A DNA stretch of 64,000 nt from Metridium senile. Lineage: Eukaryota; Cnidaria; Anthozoa; Actiniaria; Metridiidae. The notes beneath the pieces are model-generated. The model worked only from the letters and a program-made list of their open reading frames with translations, did not search any database and was not told where the DNA came from. The translations under genes were made by a program, and so were the position numbers. The stretch is from positions 46,301-110,300 of the forward strand of contig CATKSA010000159.1 of NCBI GenBank assembly GCA_949775045.1. The letters are read 5' to 3'. Below, in pieces: positions 13,783 through 22,194 of this stretch; the first letter of the stretch is position 1; the number at the start of each line of letters is the position of its first letter.

Positions 13783-16700
13783 GCCACCTCGTATTATTCC
13801 ATCTAAAGCTTCATCGAATATTTTTGATGAATCGATACCTGAGATTAATGTTCCCATTCTCAAAACTTCCCATCCCCCTCGAAATTCCCATGTCCAACCA
13901 CTCAAACATTTAGCAAACAGAGCGGCCAACTCCGTAAAGAAAGAGTTGAACAAGTTTGCAGATTGGGTATTATCTTATGTCCCAGAGCCTATCAAAAAGA
14001 CTGTAAATATACGAGTGAGCAGTCTAAAGGACAAAGTGAACCGTATATTCAAGAGAGTTGAACAGTTCACACCCAAAGAACAACAAACAGCATTAAGGGG
14101 GTATCTGAAAACCCATAGGATAGATGGACAAAAAGGGTATGACCCCGAGACGTTCATCACTAATATAAAACCAAAAGTTATAGATCTCATTAAGCAGCAA
14201 AAGAAACCAATCAAAGTAAAGTTCATCTTTACCTGTAAATTCATAAAAGAGAACCCAGCCACTGAGCAGATTGATGAAAATTCAGGATACTTTCACTCAA
14301 CCGTGGAAACCATAACAGAATCAACCGATTTCTCCGACTTGTTCAATACAATGACAAATCGTCTACTTGAATTGATTGGGCAATTTCAAAACAAAGGCTC
14401 TGGGTGGAAATTCGACCAAGTCGAATACTTTGATATCAACATCGACCCCTTTGAACCGATTTCTGGAACTTCCTATATACCACTACCATCAAAATTAGCA
14501 TCCAAGAAAGCAATCATCAATGTTAAGAACGAGAAGGATCATGAATGTTTCAAGTGGGCGGTAACCTCTGCCGTGTTTCCTAAGAAAACACATCCTGAAA
14601 GACTCAATAAACAAATGAAAGAGAACTCTGAGAATTTTGACTGGTCAGGAATAGAGTTCCCCGTCTCACTAAAACAGATTGATAAGTTTGAAAAGCAAAA
14701 CCCCTACGCGATTAACGTTTACGGTTATGAAGGTGAGGTATACCCTCTAAAAATAAGTAAGAAACATGAAGCTCAAGTGATCAACTTACTCCTAATATCA
14801 AACGATGAAACAAACCACTACTGCTGGATAAAGAATATGATAAGATTAGTATCTACTCAAATTGATAAATTTCATCATACTCGATTTTTATGCTATAGAT
14901 GTCTGAACTCATTTCGGTCGGAGACCGCTTTAGAAAAACATTCTGAATACTGCTCTAAAAATGAAGAAGTTAAGATTGAAATGCCAAAAGATAAGGATGG
15001 AAATCCTCTTTATATAACATTCAAGAATTTCAATAGAACAATGCGAGTCCCCTTTGTTGTCTATGCCGACTTTGAAAGCTTTACAGAGAACATAGACACC
15101 TGTTCCCCGGATGAAAGAAAAAGCTTTACTAAGCAATACCAGAAGCACAAACCATCAGGCTTCTGCTATTTTATCAAGTGCTTTGATGACAACATATTTT
15201 CATCCGAGTTTGTAAGATATACAGCTACATCTCCAAACGAAGATATCCCACAGATGTTTGTTGAGTCTCTAGAGTCAAACATTAAGGACATTTACAATAA
15301 GTTCAAGTTCCCTAAGAAGGTTAAGATGACTCCGAGGGATAAAATCGCCTATAGCAAAGCCACTCAATGTCACATCTGTGATGGTGACCTGGAAAAAGAC
15401 AAAGTTTTGGACCACTGTCACCTTACAGGAAAGTATAGAGGCGCAGCTCATAATGAATGCAACCTTCAATACAGGATTCCTAAGTTCTTTCCAGTCATTT
15501 TTCATAATCTGTCTGGATATGACTCACACTTATTTATCAAGAACCTTGGCACGTCAAAAGGTAAAATAAACTGTATACCTAATAATGAGGAAAAGTATAT
15601 TTCTTTCACGAAACAGATTGTAGTTGACCGTTTTACGAACAAAGAAGGTAAGCAGGTTGATGTGAAGCGCGACATAAGATTCATTGACAGCTTCAAATTT
15701 ATGACAGCCAGTCTTGACAGTTTAGTTAATAATCTACCAAAAGAGTCTTTCAAAAACCTCACGAGCTTCTATGAAGGAGAACAATTACAACTGTTGTTGA
15801 GAAAGGGTGTCTTCCCATACGATTGGTTTGATGGCTTTGATAAACTCAGCGCAACCCAATTACCACCTAAAGATGCGTTCTATTCTAGACTCAACGACAC
15901 CGACATAACAGATGACGACTATCAACGCGCCCAAAAGGTGTGGGAAACCTTTGAGATGAAAACAATGAAGGAATATCACGACTTATATCTCAAGACAGAT
16001 GTACTACTATTAGCCGATGTCTTCGAGAACTTCAGAGATGTTTGTTTTGAGAACTATGGGTTAGACCCCGCATGGTACTACACAGCACCTGGACTAGCTT
16101 GGGATGCAGCCTTGAAAATTACCAAAGTAAAGTTAGAGCTGCTAACTGATCCTGACATGTTACTAATGATTGAGAAAGGAATTCGTGGGGGTGTGTCTAT
16201 GATATCTACTAGATACGGTAAAGCTAACAACCCATACATGGACAAATATGACCCCAACCAACTCACTAAATATATCACATATCTTGACGCAAATAATCTT
16301 TACGGTTGGGCAATGAGTAAAGCGCTACCTACTCACGGTTTTAGATGGATGGCAGAGCAAGAGCTTACGGACTGGAAAAACCGACCGTGCATAATTGAGG
16401 TTAACTTGGAGTATTCTCAACACCTTCATGACTTACACAACGACTATCCATTAGCTCCAGAGTCTATTAAGGTCGACAAAGTAGACAAGTTAATCCCAAA
16501 CCTTAACAACAAAACAAAGTACGTAGTTCATCATGAGACTCTGAAACTTTACGAAAGCCTCGGACTAAAAGTCACCAAGATTCATAGGGGCATCACATTC
16601 GAAGAGTCTGATTGGCTAAAGCCATACATCGACTTGAATACCAACCTAAGGGCAAAAGCAGCCAACGATTTTGAGAAAGACTTTTTCAAGTTGATGAATA

Positions 16701-17506
16701 ACTCAGTCTTTGGCAAGACCATGGAGAACATCAGAAACAGGGTCGACATTCAACTGGTTACGACTGAAAAAGATGCGAAAAAATTAATATCAAAGCCAAA
16801 CTATCAGCACCGAACCATCTTTTGCGAGAATCTAGCTGCTATTCACATGAAGAAAACAAGATTAGTCTTTGATAAACCTGTTTACTTGGGTATGTCCATT
16901 CTGGATCTAAGTAAGACGCTAATGTATGATTTTCATTACAATTACATCAAGCCTAAATATGGTGAAAAGGCAAAGCTCTTATTTACTGATACAGACAGTT
17001 TGATGTATGAAATTGAAACAGAAGATTTCTACAAGGACATCAGCCCTGATGTGAAATCTATGTTTGACACAAGCAACTATTCAAAGGATCATCCATCTTG
17101 TATTGAGACAGGTGTGAACAAGAAAGTCATCGGTAAGTTCAAAGACGAAGCAGGTGGTAAGCAGATAACCGAATTTGTAGGTCTGCGGGCCAAGCTCTAC
17201 GCATACAAAATGGATGAAGGAGAGGAAGAAAAGAAATGCAAGGGCGTGAAGAGAGCGGTCGTTAAGAAGTGCATCAGTTTCAATGATTACAAAGATTGTC
17301 TATTCAATGAACAGCCACAGATGAGGAAAATGAATGTTATTAGAAGTCATAAGCACGAAGTTTACACTGAAACGGTTAACAAGGTCGCCCTATCTCATGA
17401 GGATGACAAGCGAATCATTTGTGAAGATGGTGTACATACTTTTGCTCATGGGCATTATTCTAACACAGAATTAGGAGGTAACTCAGTATCTTCAGGAACG
17501 ATTTGA
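13697..17506 (+). CDS. Protein-primed family B DNA polymerase (Polinton pPolB)
   Basis: A 1269-aa replicative polymerase of the DNA_pol_B_2 family, expected to copy the linear element with a protein primer. Visible motifs: ExoI DFE (458-460), ExoII NLSGYD (604-609), ExoIII YLKTD (764-768), polymerase motif A DANNLYG (from D864), motif B K998-x3-NSVFGK (to 1007) and motif C DTDS (1098-1101). Two metal-binding insertions precede ExoII: a C2HC finger (C399, C402, H415, C419) and an endonuclease-VII-like Cys/His module (C558, C561, D572-H573, H575, H585, C588). The basic N-terminus lies in the TIR and may hold the terminal-protein part (inference). The start is the first ATG, 27 nt after a promoter-like motif. 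The 3' end overlaps the convergent integrase by 52 bp. The frame is intact. Confidence 0.97.
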   Translation: MEKQSAKRRELFQRRQSQLRSRIIRGLEPPPRIIPSKASSNIFDESIPEINVPILKTSHPPRNSHVQPLKHLANRAANSVKKELNKFADWVLSYVPEPIKKTVNIRVSSLKDKVNRIFKRVEQFTPKEQQTALRGYLKTHRIDGQKGYDPETFITNIKPKVIDLIKQQKKPIKVKFIFTCKFIKENPATEQIDENSGYFHSTVETITESTDFSDLFNTMTNRLLELIGQFQNKGSGWKFDQVEYFDINIDPFEPISGTSYIPLPSKLASKKAIINVKNEKDHECFKWAVTSAVFPKKTHPERLNKQMKENSENFDWSGIEFPVSLKQIDKFEKQNPYAINVYGYEGEVYPLKISKKHEAQVINLLLISNDETNHYCWIKNMIRLVSTQIDKFHHTRFLCYRCLNSFRSETALEKHSEYCSKNEEVKIEMPKDKDGNPLYITFKNFNRTMRVPFVVYADFESFTENIDTCSPDERKSFTKQYQKHKPSGFCYFIKCFDDNIFSSEFVRYTATSPNEDIPQMFVESLESNIKDIYNKFKFPKKVKMTPRDKIAYSKATQCHICDGDLEKDKVLDHCHLTGKYRGAAHNECNLQYRIPKFFPVIFHNLSGYDSHLFIKNLGTSKGKINCIPNNEEKYISFTKQIVVDRFTNKEGKQVDVKRDIRFIDSFKFMTASLDSLVNNLPKESFKNLTSFYEGEQLQLLLRKGVFPYDWFDGFDKLSATQLPPKDAFYSRLNDTDITDDDYQRAQKVWETFEMKTMKEYHDLYLKTDVLLLADVFENFRDVCFENYGLDPAWYYTAPGLAWDAALKITKVKLELLTDPDMLLMIEKGIRGGVSMISTRYGKANNPYMDKYDPNQLTKYITYLDANNLYGWAMSKALPTHGFRWMAEQELTDWKNRPCIIEVNLEYSQHLHDLHNDYPLAPESIKVDKVDKLIPNLNNKTKYVVHHETLKLYESLGLKVTKIHRGITFEESDWLKPYIDLNTNLRAKAANDFEKDFFKLMNNSVFGKTMENIRNRVDIQLVTTEKDAKKLISKPNYQHRTIFCENLAAIHMKKTRLVFDKPVYLGMSILDLSKTLMYDFHYNYIKPKYGEKAKLLFTDTDSLMYEIETEDFYKDISPDVKSMFDTSNYSKDHPSCIETGVNKKVIGKFKDEAGGKQITEFVGLRAKLYAYKMDEGEEEKKCKGVKRAVVKKCISFNDYKDCLFNEQPQMRKMNVIRSHKHEVYTETVNKVALSHEDDKRIICEDGVHTFAHGHYSNTELGGNSVSSGTI

Positions 17507-18453
17507 AGTTCCTCTCTAACGAACGATCTCCTTGGCGCACCCTCCGATAGATAGTACAACACAGGCTGTCCAACCGAAACAACACTCCGTGATAAATCAT
17601 AGATATCCAAACTCCAGACCGGATCCGTCGCACGACGGTTATCACCTCCTTCGTCTTCTCCTGGAGCAAGCAAATATCTTACTTTAACAGCAGGAGGTAG
17701 TCTCACTTCGTCAAGTCCGACAGGCCGCTTGTATTCGACGGGTTTAACATCAACTTCTTTGAGTCTCACAGCTTTATCAGGTTCTTTCCCAGTGATGCGT
17801 CTTGGCTTACTATTGATTGCTTCCAAAACTTTTGGCAACCTCTTCACCCATTCTCTTGACCTTTCATTTTCTAATAACATCTCTTGAGCATATTGATGGC
17901 TATAAAATCTTTCAGACAAAGTTCGATTTGCGCGTTCTACCACAGATTGAGCTTTATGGTTTTTAGCCTCACTTCGTTGAATTCGAACACCCTTCTTTTT
18001 CATGAGTTTTGTAACATCACCCATAAATTCTGTGCCAGGGTCGACAATCACCGTATTTGGCCACTTGAGTTTCCTTGAATAGATTCTTTCAAACGCTTTA
18101 GCAATTCCACATGAATCTTTACTCGTTAGCGCTTCAGCATCAACATACCTTGAAGCAACATCCACCACTAACAGCGCATATTTGTAGGTCTTTCGTTTTA
18201 CAGTATCGTGAGTTAAGAACAATAAATCAGCCTGGTGGATATAGTTTGTTTTGACAACGACCCAATGTGGTCTTGGAATATATCTTGGAGGTGGTAAATA
18301 GATTTGCCACAACGCCTGTTTCTCAAGCCACTTCTTAGATGTAGATTGACCCACTTTAGCAGCATCCGCCAATTTATTGATAGCTTCATAGCCTTTCCAG
18401 TACCCCCTAGTACTGTAGTATATTTTTGATAACCTGCTTTCGTCGTTATTCAT
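17455..18453 (-). CDS. Retroviral-type integrase (RVE superfamily)
   Basis: A 332-aa DDE integrase that would insert the linear element DNA into the genome with a 5-6 bp duplication, as seen at 13515/27866. The catalytic triad is D76 (QADLLFL), D138 (VDPGTEFMGD) and E173 (SVVERANRTL), with 34 residues between the last two. The C-terminal part (about 255-325, with QPVLYYL and RRSFVREELQIVP) is the SH3/chromo-like tail typical of Polinton integrases. The N-terminal 60 residues look helical and may bind DNA. It is transcribed leftward, overlaps the polymerase 3' end, and its start faces the capsid gene across only 33 bp, so the two probably share a divergent promoter. Intact. Confidence 0.95.
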   Translation of the reverse strand: MNNDESRLSKIYYSTRGYWKGYEAINKLADAAKVGQSTSKKWLEKQALWQIYLPPPRYIPRPHWVVVKTNYIHQADLLFLTHDTVKRKTYKYALLVVDVASRYVDAEALTSKDSCGIAKAFERIYSRKLKWPNTVIVDPGTEFMGDVTKLMKKKGVRIQRSEAKNHKAQSVVERANRTLSERFYSHQYAQEMLLENERSREWVKRLPKVLEAINSKPRRITGKEPDKAVRLKEVDVKPVEYKRPVGLDEVRLPPAVKVRYLLAPGEDEGGDNRRATDPVWSLDIYDLSRSVVSVGQPVLYYLSEGAPRRSFVREELQIVPEDTELPPNSVLE

Positions 18454-18462
18454 TTAAAGATT
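18453..18462 (+). promoter_or_regulatory. TTTAAAGATT motif before capsid gene
   Basis: Exact TTTAAAGATT, 34 nt before the capsid ATG at 18487, in the 33-bp divergent gap. Its first base is the A of the integrase start codon on the other strand. A degenerate minus-strand TTTTAAGAG at about 18481-18473 may serve the integrase. Confidence 0.55.
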
Positions 18463-18486
18463 ATCTATCCTTCTCTTAAAATAATT

Positions 18487-19728
18487 ATGTCACAAGCTAT
18501 TTCAGAAAAACTTAATCCAAACAGAATCCCGCGAGAACCTTTCGGTTTGAAGGCGGAATCTTCACTTAATCGAATCACGTTGAACCCCTCATCTGCAAAC
18601 CCTGGGGAGACTCTGTATTTAAACATACCAAAACTTGCTGAAAATGTGGTTATCGTTCCCGGAAGTATATCCTTACTATTCGACTTAGGTGTCGCAGGGC
18701 ATACGAATAATACTCTCGTCAACAACGTTGGTCGAAACCTAGTGTCCAGGCTCAGGGTTCTTTTTGGTGGAGAAACACTACAGGATACTCAAAGATACGA
18801 TCTATTTCAAACTTATCATGACCTATTCATCCCCAAGGAGGAGCGAGAGGATAGATTGAAACAGGGTATCTCATTAGAGAACATGAGAAAACTCAGAACG
18901 AATGCAGGAGACAAGGTTACCTCTAACGCAAAAGAGGTAGCTCTTGCAGCAGTTCACAACACCAAGTACAAGATCCCACTGGACCATCCTATTCTGAATG
19001 AGCATGGTGTTTTCTACCCAAAAGCTCTGCCACACCCACTCACATTTGAGATTACACTCGCTCCCGTATCAGACGTTGTTGTCTATTCTGACACAGTCAA
19101 GACTCCAACGTATACAATTACAAACCTTGAACTGGAGTACCTATGCATTTCCAGTGAATATCTTGCTAGGGAGGCAGCGACCTCCTATCAAATTGGGAAA
19201 GGCTTCTTCTACGAGAACGTCATTCTTCACAAGACTTTCACCATCTCCAAGCCAAATGACTCGGTTATTAACGAGCATATCAATCTACCGAGAAAATCAA
19301 TGACGGGAGTGCTCTGTCTATTTACAGAGAATCACGCAGCGGGCACGCGAGACTCTGAGAAGTTTGTCAACCCCGATATAAAGTCAATTCACATCAATGT
19401 TGACGGAATGCCAAACCGACTCTATTCCAAAGGAATGATGCCAACCGACTTGTGGGAATCGATAAAGAAACGACTCGGATTCACAAGTTCGCTCAAGCAA
19501 CAAGATTTTTACACTGATAACAAGTTTGCTTTGTGGATCGACTTGAGAACACACTCAGATAACAACATTCACGGAGGAGGTCTAGTCTTGAACAACACGC
19601 GAGACGGAGTAAAACTAGAAATGAAACGGAAAGTCGGAGGAAGCGGTAGTATCAACTGCCACATGTTTGTAGTGGCCGATGCGCTGATGGAGATCATGCA
19701 CTCGAATTTGAATGCAATCTTGTATTAA
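18487..19728 (+). CDS. Major capsid protein (hexon-like, double jelly roll)
   Basis: A 413-aa structural protein expected to form the trimeric capsomers of an icosahedral virion. Its size fits a double jelly roll (two barrels of about 200 aa). The sequence is rich in beta-strand-like stretches. It holds blocks I recognise from animal Polinton capsid proteins, such as NNVGRNLVSRLRVLFGGE (79-96), RYDLFQTYHDLF and KFALWIDLRT (348 region). No signal peptide or membrane segment is seen. It is preceded by an exact promoter-like motif, and its last 17 bp overlap the longest possible ATPase frame, so capsid and ATPase are probably one transcription unit. Assignment rests on family memory and gene order; a structure prediction would confirm the fold. 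Confidence 0.85.
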   Translation: MSQAISEKLNPNRIPREPFGLKAESSLNRITLNPSSANPGETLYLNIPKLAENVVIVPGSISLLFDLGVAGHTNNTLVNNVGRNLVSRLRVLFGGETLQDTQRYDLFQTYHDLFIPKEEREDRLKQGISLENMRKLRTNAGDKVTSNAKEVALAAVHNTKYKIPLDHPILNEHGVFYPKALPHPLTFEITLAPVSDVVVYSDTVKTPTYTITNLELEYLCISSEYLAREAATSYQIGKGFFYENVILHKTFTISKPNDSVINEHINLPRKSMTGVLCLFTENHAAGTRDSEKFVNPDIKSIHINVDGMPNRLYSKGMMPTDLWESIKKRLGFTSSLKQQDFYTDNKFALWIDLRTHSDNNIHGGGLVLNNTRDGVKLEMKRKVGGSGSINCHMFVVADALMEIMHSNLNAILY

Positions 19729-19753
19729 AAAAAAGACTTGCGTGATACAAAGA

Positions 19754-20380
19754 ATGGAAGAGTTACAAGATAAAACACCATTTCATTGTATCATCACAGG
19801 ACCTACTAATTGTGGGAAAACAAAATATTTAATAGAACAACTCCGAGGACCGTTCCGCAATGTCTTTGAATATATCGTTTTGATATGTCCAACCTATGCA
19901 AAGAATAAGACCTATCACAGATTTGCCAGGAATGATAAACGCTTTATTGTGCTGTCTCCAGATGCTAGCAACGGCGATGAGATTAATGAGTTGTTAAAGC
20001 TAACCACAGAATTGCTCTCTGGCACAAATACGCTAATTATTTTAGACGACTGCGCTGTGTCTAAGGACTTGAAACAGCGTTCTAACAAGTTTATCGATCT
20101 TGCCTTTTCTGGCAGGCATGAGGGGTTATCTGTATGGGTTTTGACGCAACAAACGAATTCGATCGCTAAACCATTTCGTGACAACGTCGCCTGTGTTGTA
20201 GCATTCCATAATCCATCTCAAATTGCTGCAAAAACTCTCTTTGAAGATTATGGGGGTGATCTGGATGTTGAAACACGTAAAAAATTTATAGAACTTCTGA
20301 AAACAGAACGATATTCGAGACTGTGTTTCTGTTTGAGATATCCATTTCAATGTTATTTGGAGATTCCTACAGTGATTTAA
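19754..20380 (+). CDS. FtsK/HerA-type genome-packaging ATPase (A32-like)
   Basis: A P-loop ATPase expected to pump element DNA into preformed capsids. Walker A is GPTNCGKT, Walker B is TLIILDDC, and a conserved LTQQTNS block follows, as in A32-type packaging ATPases. The chosen start (ATG 19754) gives 208 aa beginning MEELQDKTPFHC. A longer frame from ATG 19712 would add 14 residues and overlap the capsid gene, but its added Lys/Cys-rich stretch looks untranslated. No promoter-like motif precedes it, which suits co-transcription with the capsid gene. Its stop codon overlaps the promoter-like motif of the next gene. Intact. Confidence 0.93.
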   Translation: MEELQDKTPFHCIITGPTNCGKTKYLIEQLRGPFRNVFEYIVLICPTYAKNKTYHRFARNDKRFIVLSPDASNGDEINELLKLTTELLSGTNTLIILDDCAVSKDLKQRSNKFIDLAFSGRHEGLSVWVLTQQTNSIAKPFRDNVACVVAFHNPSQIAAKTLFEDYGGDLDVETRKKFIELLKTERYSRLCFCLRYPFQCYLEIPTVI

Positions 20381-20386
20381 AGAGTT
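20376..20386 (+). promoter_or_regulatory. TTTAAAGAGTT motif before 20420 gene
   Basis: Variant of the recurrent motif, 44 nt before ATG 20420, overlapping the ATPase stop codon. Downstream, GTTTCAAGACGAAAC (20396-20410) forms a short hairpin in the leader. Confidence 0.45.
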
Positions 20387-20419
20387 GTTGTTCTTGTTTC
20401 AAGACGAAACAAGAAAAAG

Positions 20420-20950
20420 ATGGCAAGTGTTGAGGATTATATTAATGAGCAACCGGTTGAGGCTGCACCTAGTCTACCTACTGATGATATTGAAGTCAAA
20501 CGAGAATCACTGGCTATTCTCGCATCGTTGGGGACTACTAAGGAGTATCTCGGTATTGATATGAGTCTTGGTGATATCAAGAAACTCACAGCAAAAGAAG
20601 TTGAAAAGTATTTTGTTCGTTATCAGGCTGTCTTAGGAAAACAAGTAACGGGAGGGTTAGTAGAATCTGCACTTCAAGCAGCGTCTCACGCCATCTCCTA
20701 CGTGGTTCCTGTAGATAACGTTGAAGCGCTTAGCAAAGACTTACAGAATGATGAATTGGTTAAACGTGAACTGTCAAACTTTGCAGGTCTCTTGGTTTTG
20801 AAAGGTGGAAGATTGGTAGCACTTGCTAGCGCTCTCTTTCAAGTTGCTAGGCATGTTAAACTAGGAGCATCAGAGGAGGTTTCCAGCAAAATACAAGAAC
20901 TTTCAAGCACAACTGAGCAAACCCTTGAGCACAACTTAGAAAACTCTTGA
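20420..20950 (+). CDS. Polinton protein of unknown function, 176 aa
   Basis: I do not recognise a named domain. The protein is acidic at the N-terminus and predicted mostly helical, with a moderately hydrophobic helix at about 121-143 (LLVLKGGRLVALASALF) and a Ser/Thr/Glu-rich C-terminus. Its place between the ATPase and small membrane proteins suggests a virion or assembly role (inference). The last codons fall in a 22-bp tandem repeat whose length is not a multiple of three, so the stop codon is supplied by the start of the second repeat unit. No active-site pattern of a protease was found. Confidence 0.75.
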   Translation: MASVEDYINEQPVEAAPSLPTDDIEVKRESLAILASLGTTKEYLGIDMSLGDIKKLTAKEVEKYFVRYQAVLGKQVTGGLVESALQAASHAISYVVPVDNVEALSKDLQNDELVKRELSNFAGLLVLKGGRLVALASALFQVARHVKLGASEEVSSKIQELSSTTEQTLEHNLENS

Positions 20951-20997
20951 GCACAACTTAGAAAACTCTTGAGCACAACTTAGAAAACTCTTGAGCA
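20924..20997 (+). repeat. 22-bp tandem repeat spanning a stop codon
   Basis: Three full units start at 20924, 20946 and 20968 (each begins CTTGAGCACAACTTAG), with a fourth partial unit at 20990. The first unit is coding and the others are 3' untranslated. A looser related copy (TCAAGCACAACTGAGCAAAC) lies just upstream at 20903. Confidence 0.95.
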
Positions 20998-21007
20998 TGG
21001 ATTTTGA

Positions 21008-21017
21008 TTTAAAGATT
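21008..21017 (+). promoter_or_regulatory. TTTAAAGATT motif before 21042 gene
   Basis: Exact copy of the recurrent motif, 34 nt before ATG 21042: the same spacing as for the capsid gene. Confidence 0.55.
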
Positions 21018-21041
21018 CTTTACCTGAACACATAAAGAATC

Positions 21042-21455
21042 ATGTCTAACGAAAATCAAGAGGTTGAACAGATTACTAAGAATCCACTTCCAGCAAAAAG
21101 CGGAACTAAGGAAAAAGATCCTAAAAAAGTCGATGCCGGTAGGAAGCTTGCTGCGTATAATAGGAAGGCGAAAGAGGCGTTAGCTAGGGAAATGAAACGT
21201 GAGGCTGATCGAAGCCCTGAGGAACCTTCTGATGAGGGACAGGCCTGGATTCCGGAGCTATCTTTTACAACTGTGCTTTCTATAGTTGGAATAGGGTTTA
21301 CCGCAGTTGATATATTTATGAGGTACTACAAAAACAGAGTAGTTGATTTATCACAGGTCCCAACTCATATACCAGAATCATTCAAAGAACCACCACCATC
21401 AAAAATTCCTATCCCACAGGCTACCAAATCAACTCCGAAAATAGGCATGCTGTAA
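21042..21455 (+). CDS. Basic single-pass membrane protein of Polinton, 137 aa
   Basis: Residues 19-55 are strongly basic and helical (KDPKKVDAGRKLAAYNRKAK lies here), followed by an acidic spacer and one clear membrane segment at about 74-93 (FTTVLSIVGIGFTAVDIFM). The tail is proline-rich (PPPSKIPIPQ). I recall similar basic-plus-membrane proteins from other animal Polintons but know no assigned function. The basic arm could touch DNA or capsid and the helix a membrane (inference). It has its own promoter-like motif and is separated from the preceding gene by the 22-bp repeat. Confidence 0.8.
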   Translation: MSNENQEVEQITKNPLPAKSGTKEKDPKKVDAGRKLAAYNRKAKEALAREMKREADRSPEEPSDEGQAWIPELSFTTVLSIVGIGFTAVDIFMRYYKNRVVDLSQVPTHIPESFKEPPPSKIPIPQATKSTPKIGML

Positions 21456-21463
21456 GAAAATAG

Positions 21464-21473
21464 TTTAAAGCTT
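21464..21473 (+). promoter_or_regulatory. TTTAAAGCTT motif before 21495 gene
   Basis: One-base variant of the recurrent motif, 31 nt before ATG 21495. Confidence 0.5.
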
Positions 21474-21494
21474 TTCTCTATCAATAATAAAATC

Positions 21495-21719
21495 ATGTCA
21501 ACTGAAAACAAACTTGTGAAAACGGTTACCGATTCAGCCGTCATTATCGGATTGGCCGCCGGTGTTGGCTATGTTGGAAAGAAAGTTATGAAGGAATCGT
21601 TTATCAATGACCCCTCTTCATCTATCGTTAGTTATGCCAAGTGGGTCGCGGTTCTGTCTGGAAGTATGTACTTGAAAGATTATCTGGAAACTCAAAAGAT
21701 CATACCTAAAACCATCTAA
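21495..21719 (+). CDS. Small two-helix membrane protein, 74 aa
   Basis: Short protein with two hydrophobic stretches, about 14-29 (SAVIIGLAAGVGYVGKK) and 46-60 (YAKWVAVLSGSMYLK), joined by a polar loop. There is no recognised family. It is accepted as a gene because it has its own promoter-like motif at the usual spacing, lies in a tightly packed co-directional block and fills its interval. It probably acts in a virion or host membrane (inference). Confidence 0.7.
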   Translation: MSTENKLVKTVTDSAVIIGLAAGVGYVGKKVMKESFINDPSSSIVSYAKWVAVLSGSMYLKDYLETQKIIPKTI

Positions 21720-21741
21720 AAAATACTGCTTTGATTAATAA

Positions 21742-22158
21742 ATGGCAACAATAGCATTGATGATTGGAGGAGCTATTCTTAATGCAACAACATTTGTTGG
21801 AGGGAGTTACCTTGCAAAATACTTATCTTCTGATGGTACTCATGTTGATAAAGAAAAAATAAGACATGATAAAGCACTTGAAAAGTATCAACAAGCAATG
21901 GGTGGGTGGCAGAAAAAAAGACAGGAATATCAGGATTGGTTGGCGAAAGAATACAATAATAAAGTTCGTGCAGATGAGAACGATAAAGAGACAGATGAGG
22001 CTTTCAGATTATATTCTCAAACACATCCAGATTTTGATTTGAAAGAGCCTGAGCTCTCAGATTACTATAGACCGGGCAGCAACCAAAAGATGGGAGAGAT
22101 GGCATATGTCGGTGGTGGAATGTTAGCTCTCGGCTATGTAGCGAGTAAATGGATATAA
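21742..22158 (+). CDS. Polinton membrane-anchored protein, 138 aa
   Basis: Hydrophobic segments lie at both ends: about 2-25 (IALMIGGAILNATTFVGGSY) and 119-137 (AYVGGGMLALGYVASKWI). A charged helical middle, with coiled-coil character at about 38-75, separates them. I recall this hairpin-like architecture from several animal Polintons, where it has no assigned function. The start codon lies 22 nt after the preceding stop. Only a weak promoter-like TTTGATT is present (21730), so it may be co-transcribed with the 74-aa gene. Confidence 0.8.
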   Translation: MATIALMIGGAILNATTFVGGSYLAKYLSSDGTHVDKEKIRHDKALEKYQQAMGGWQKKRQEYQDWLAKEYNNKVRADENDKETDEAFRLYSQTHPDFDLKEPELSDYYRPGSNQKMGEMAYVGGGMLALGYVASKWI

Positions 22159-22159
22159 G

Positions 22160-22169
22160 TTTAAAGATT
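22160..22169 (+). promoter_or_regulatory. TTTAAAGATT motif before 22195 gene
   Basis: Exact copy, 35 nt before ATG 22195. A short inverted repeat (CTTATTCTACTTACAAAATAAG, 22171-22192 region) follows in the leader. Confidence 0.55.
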
Positions 22170-22194
22170 TCTTATTCTACTTACAAAATAAGAA

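Noticed and set aside
19712..19753. Upstream ATG of the ATPase frame
   Set aside because: It overlaps the capsid gene and adds a Lys/Cys-rich stretch unlike the rest; the ATG at 19754 gives a natural N-terminus.
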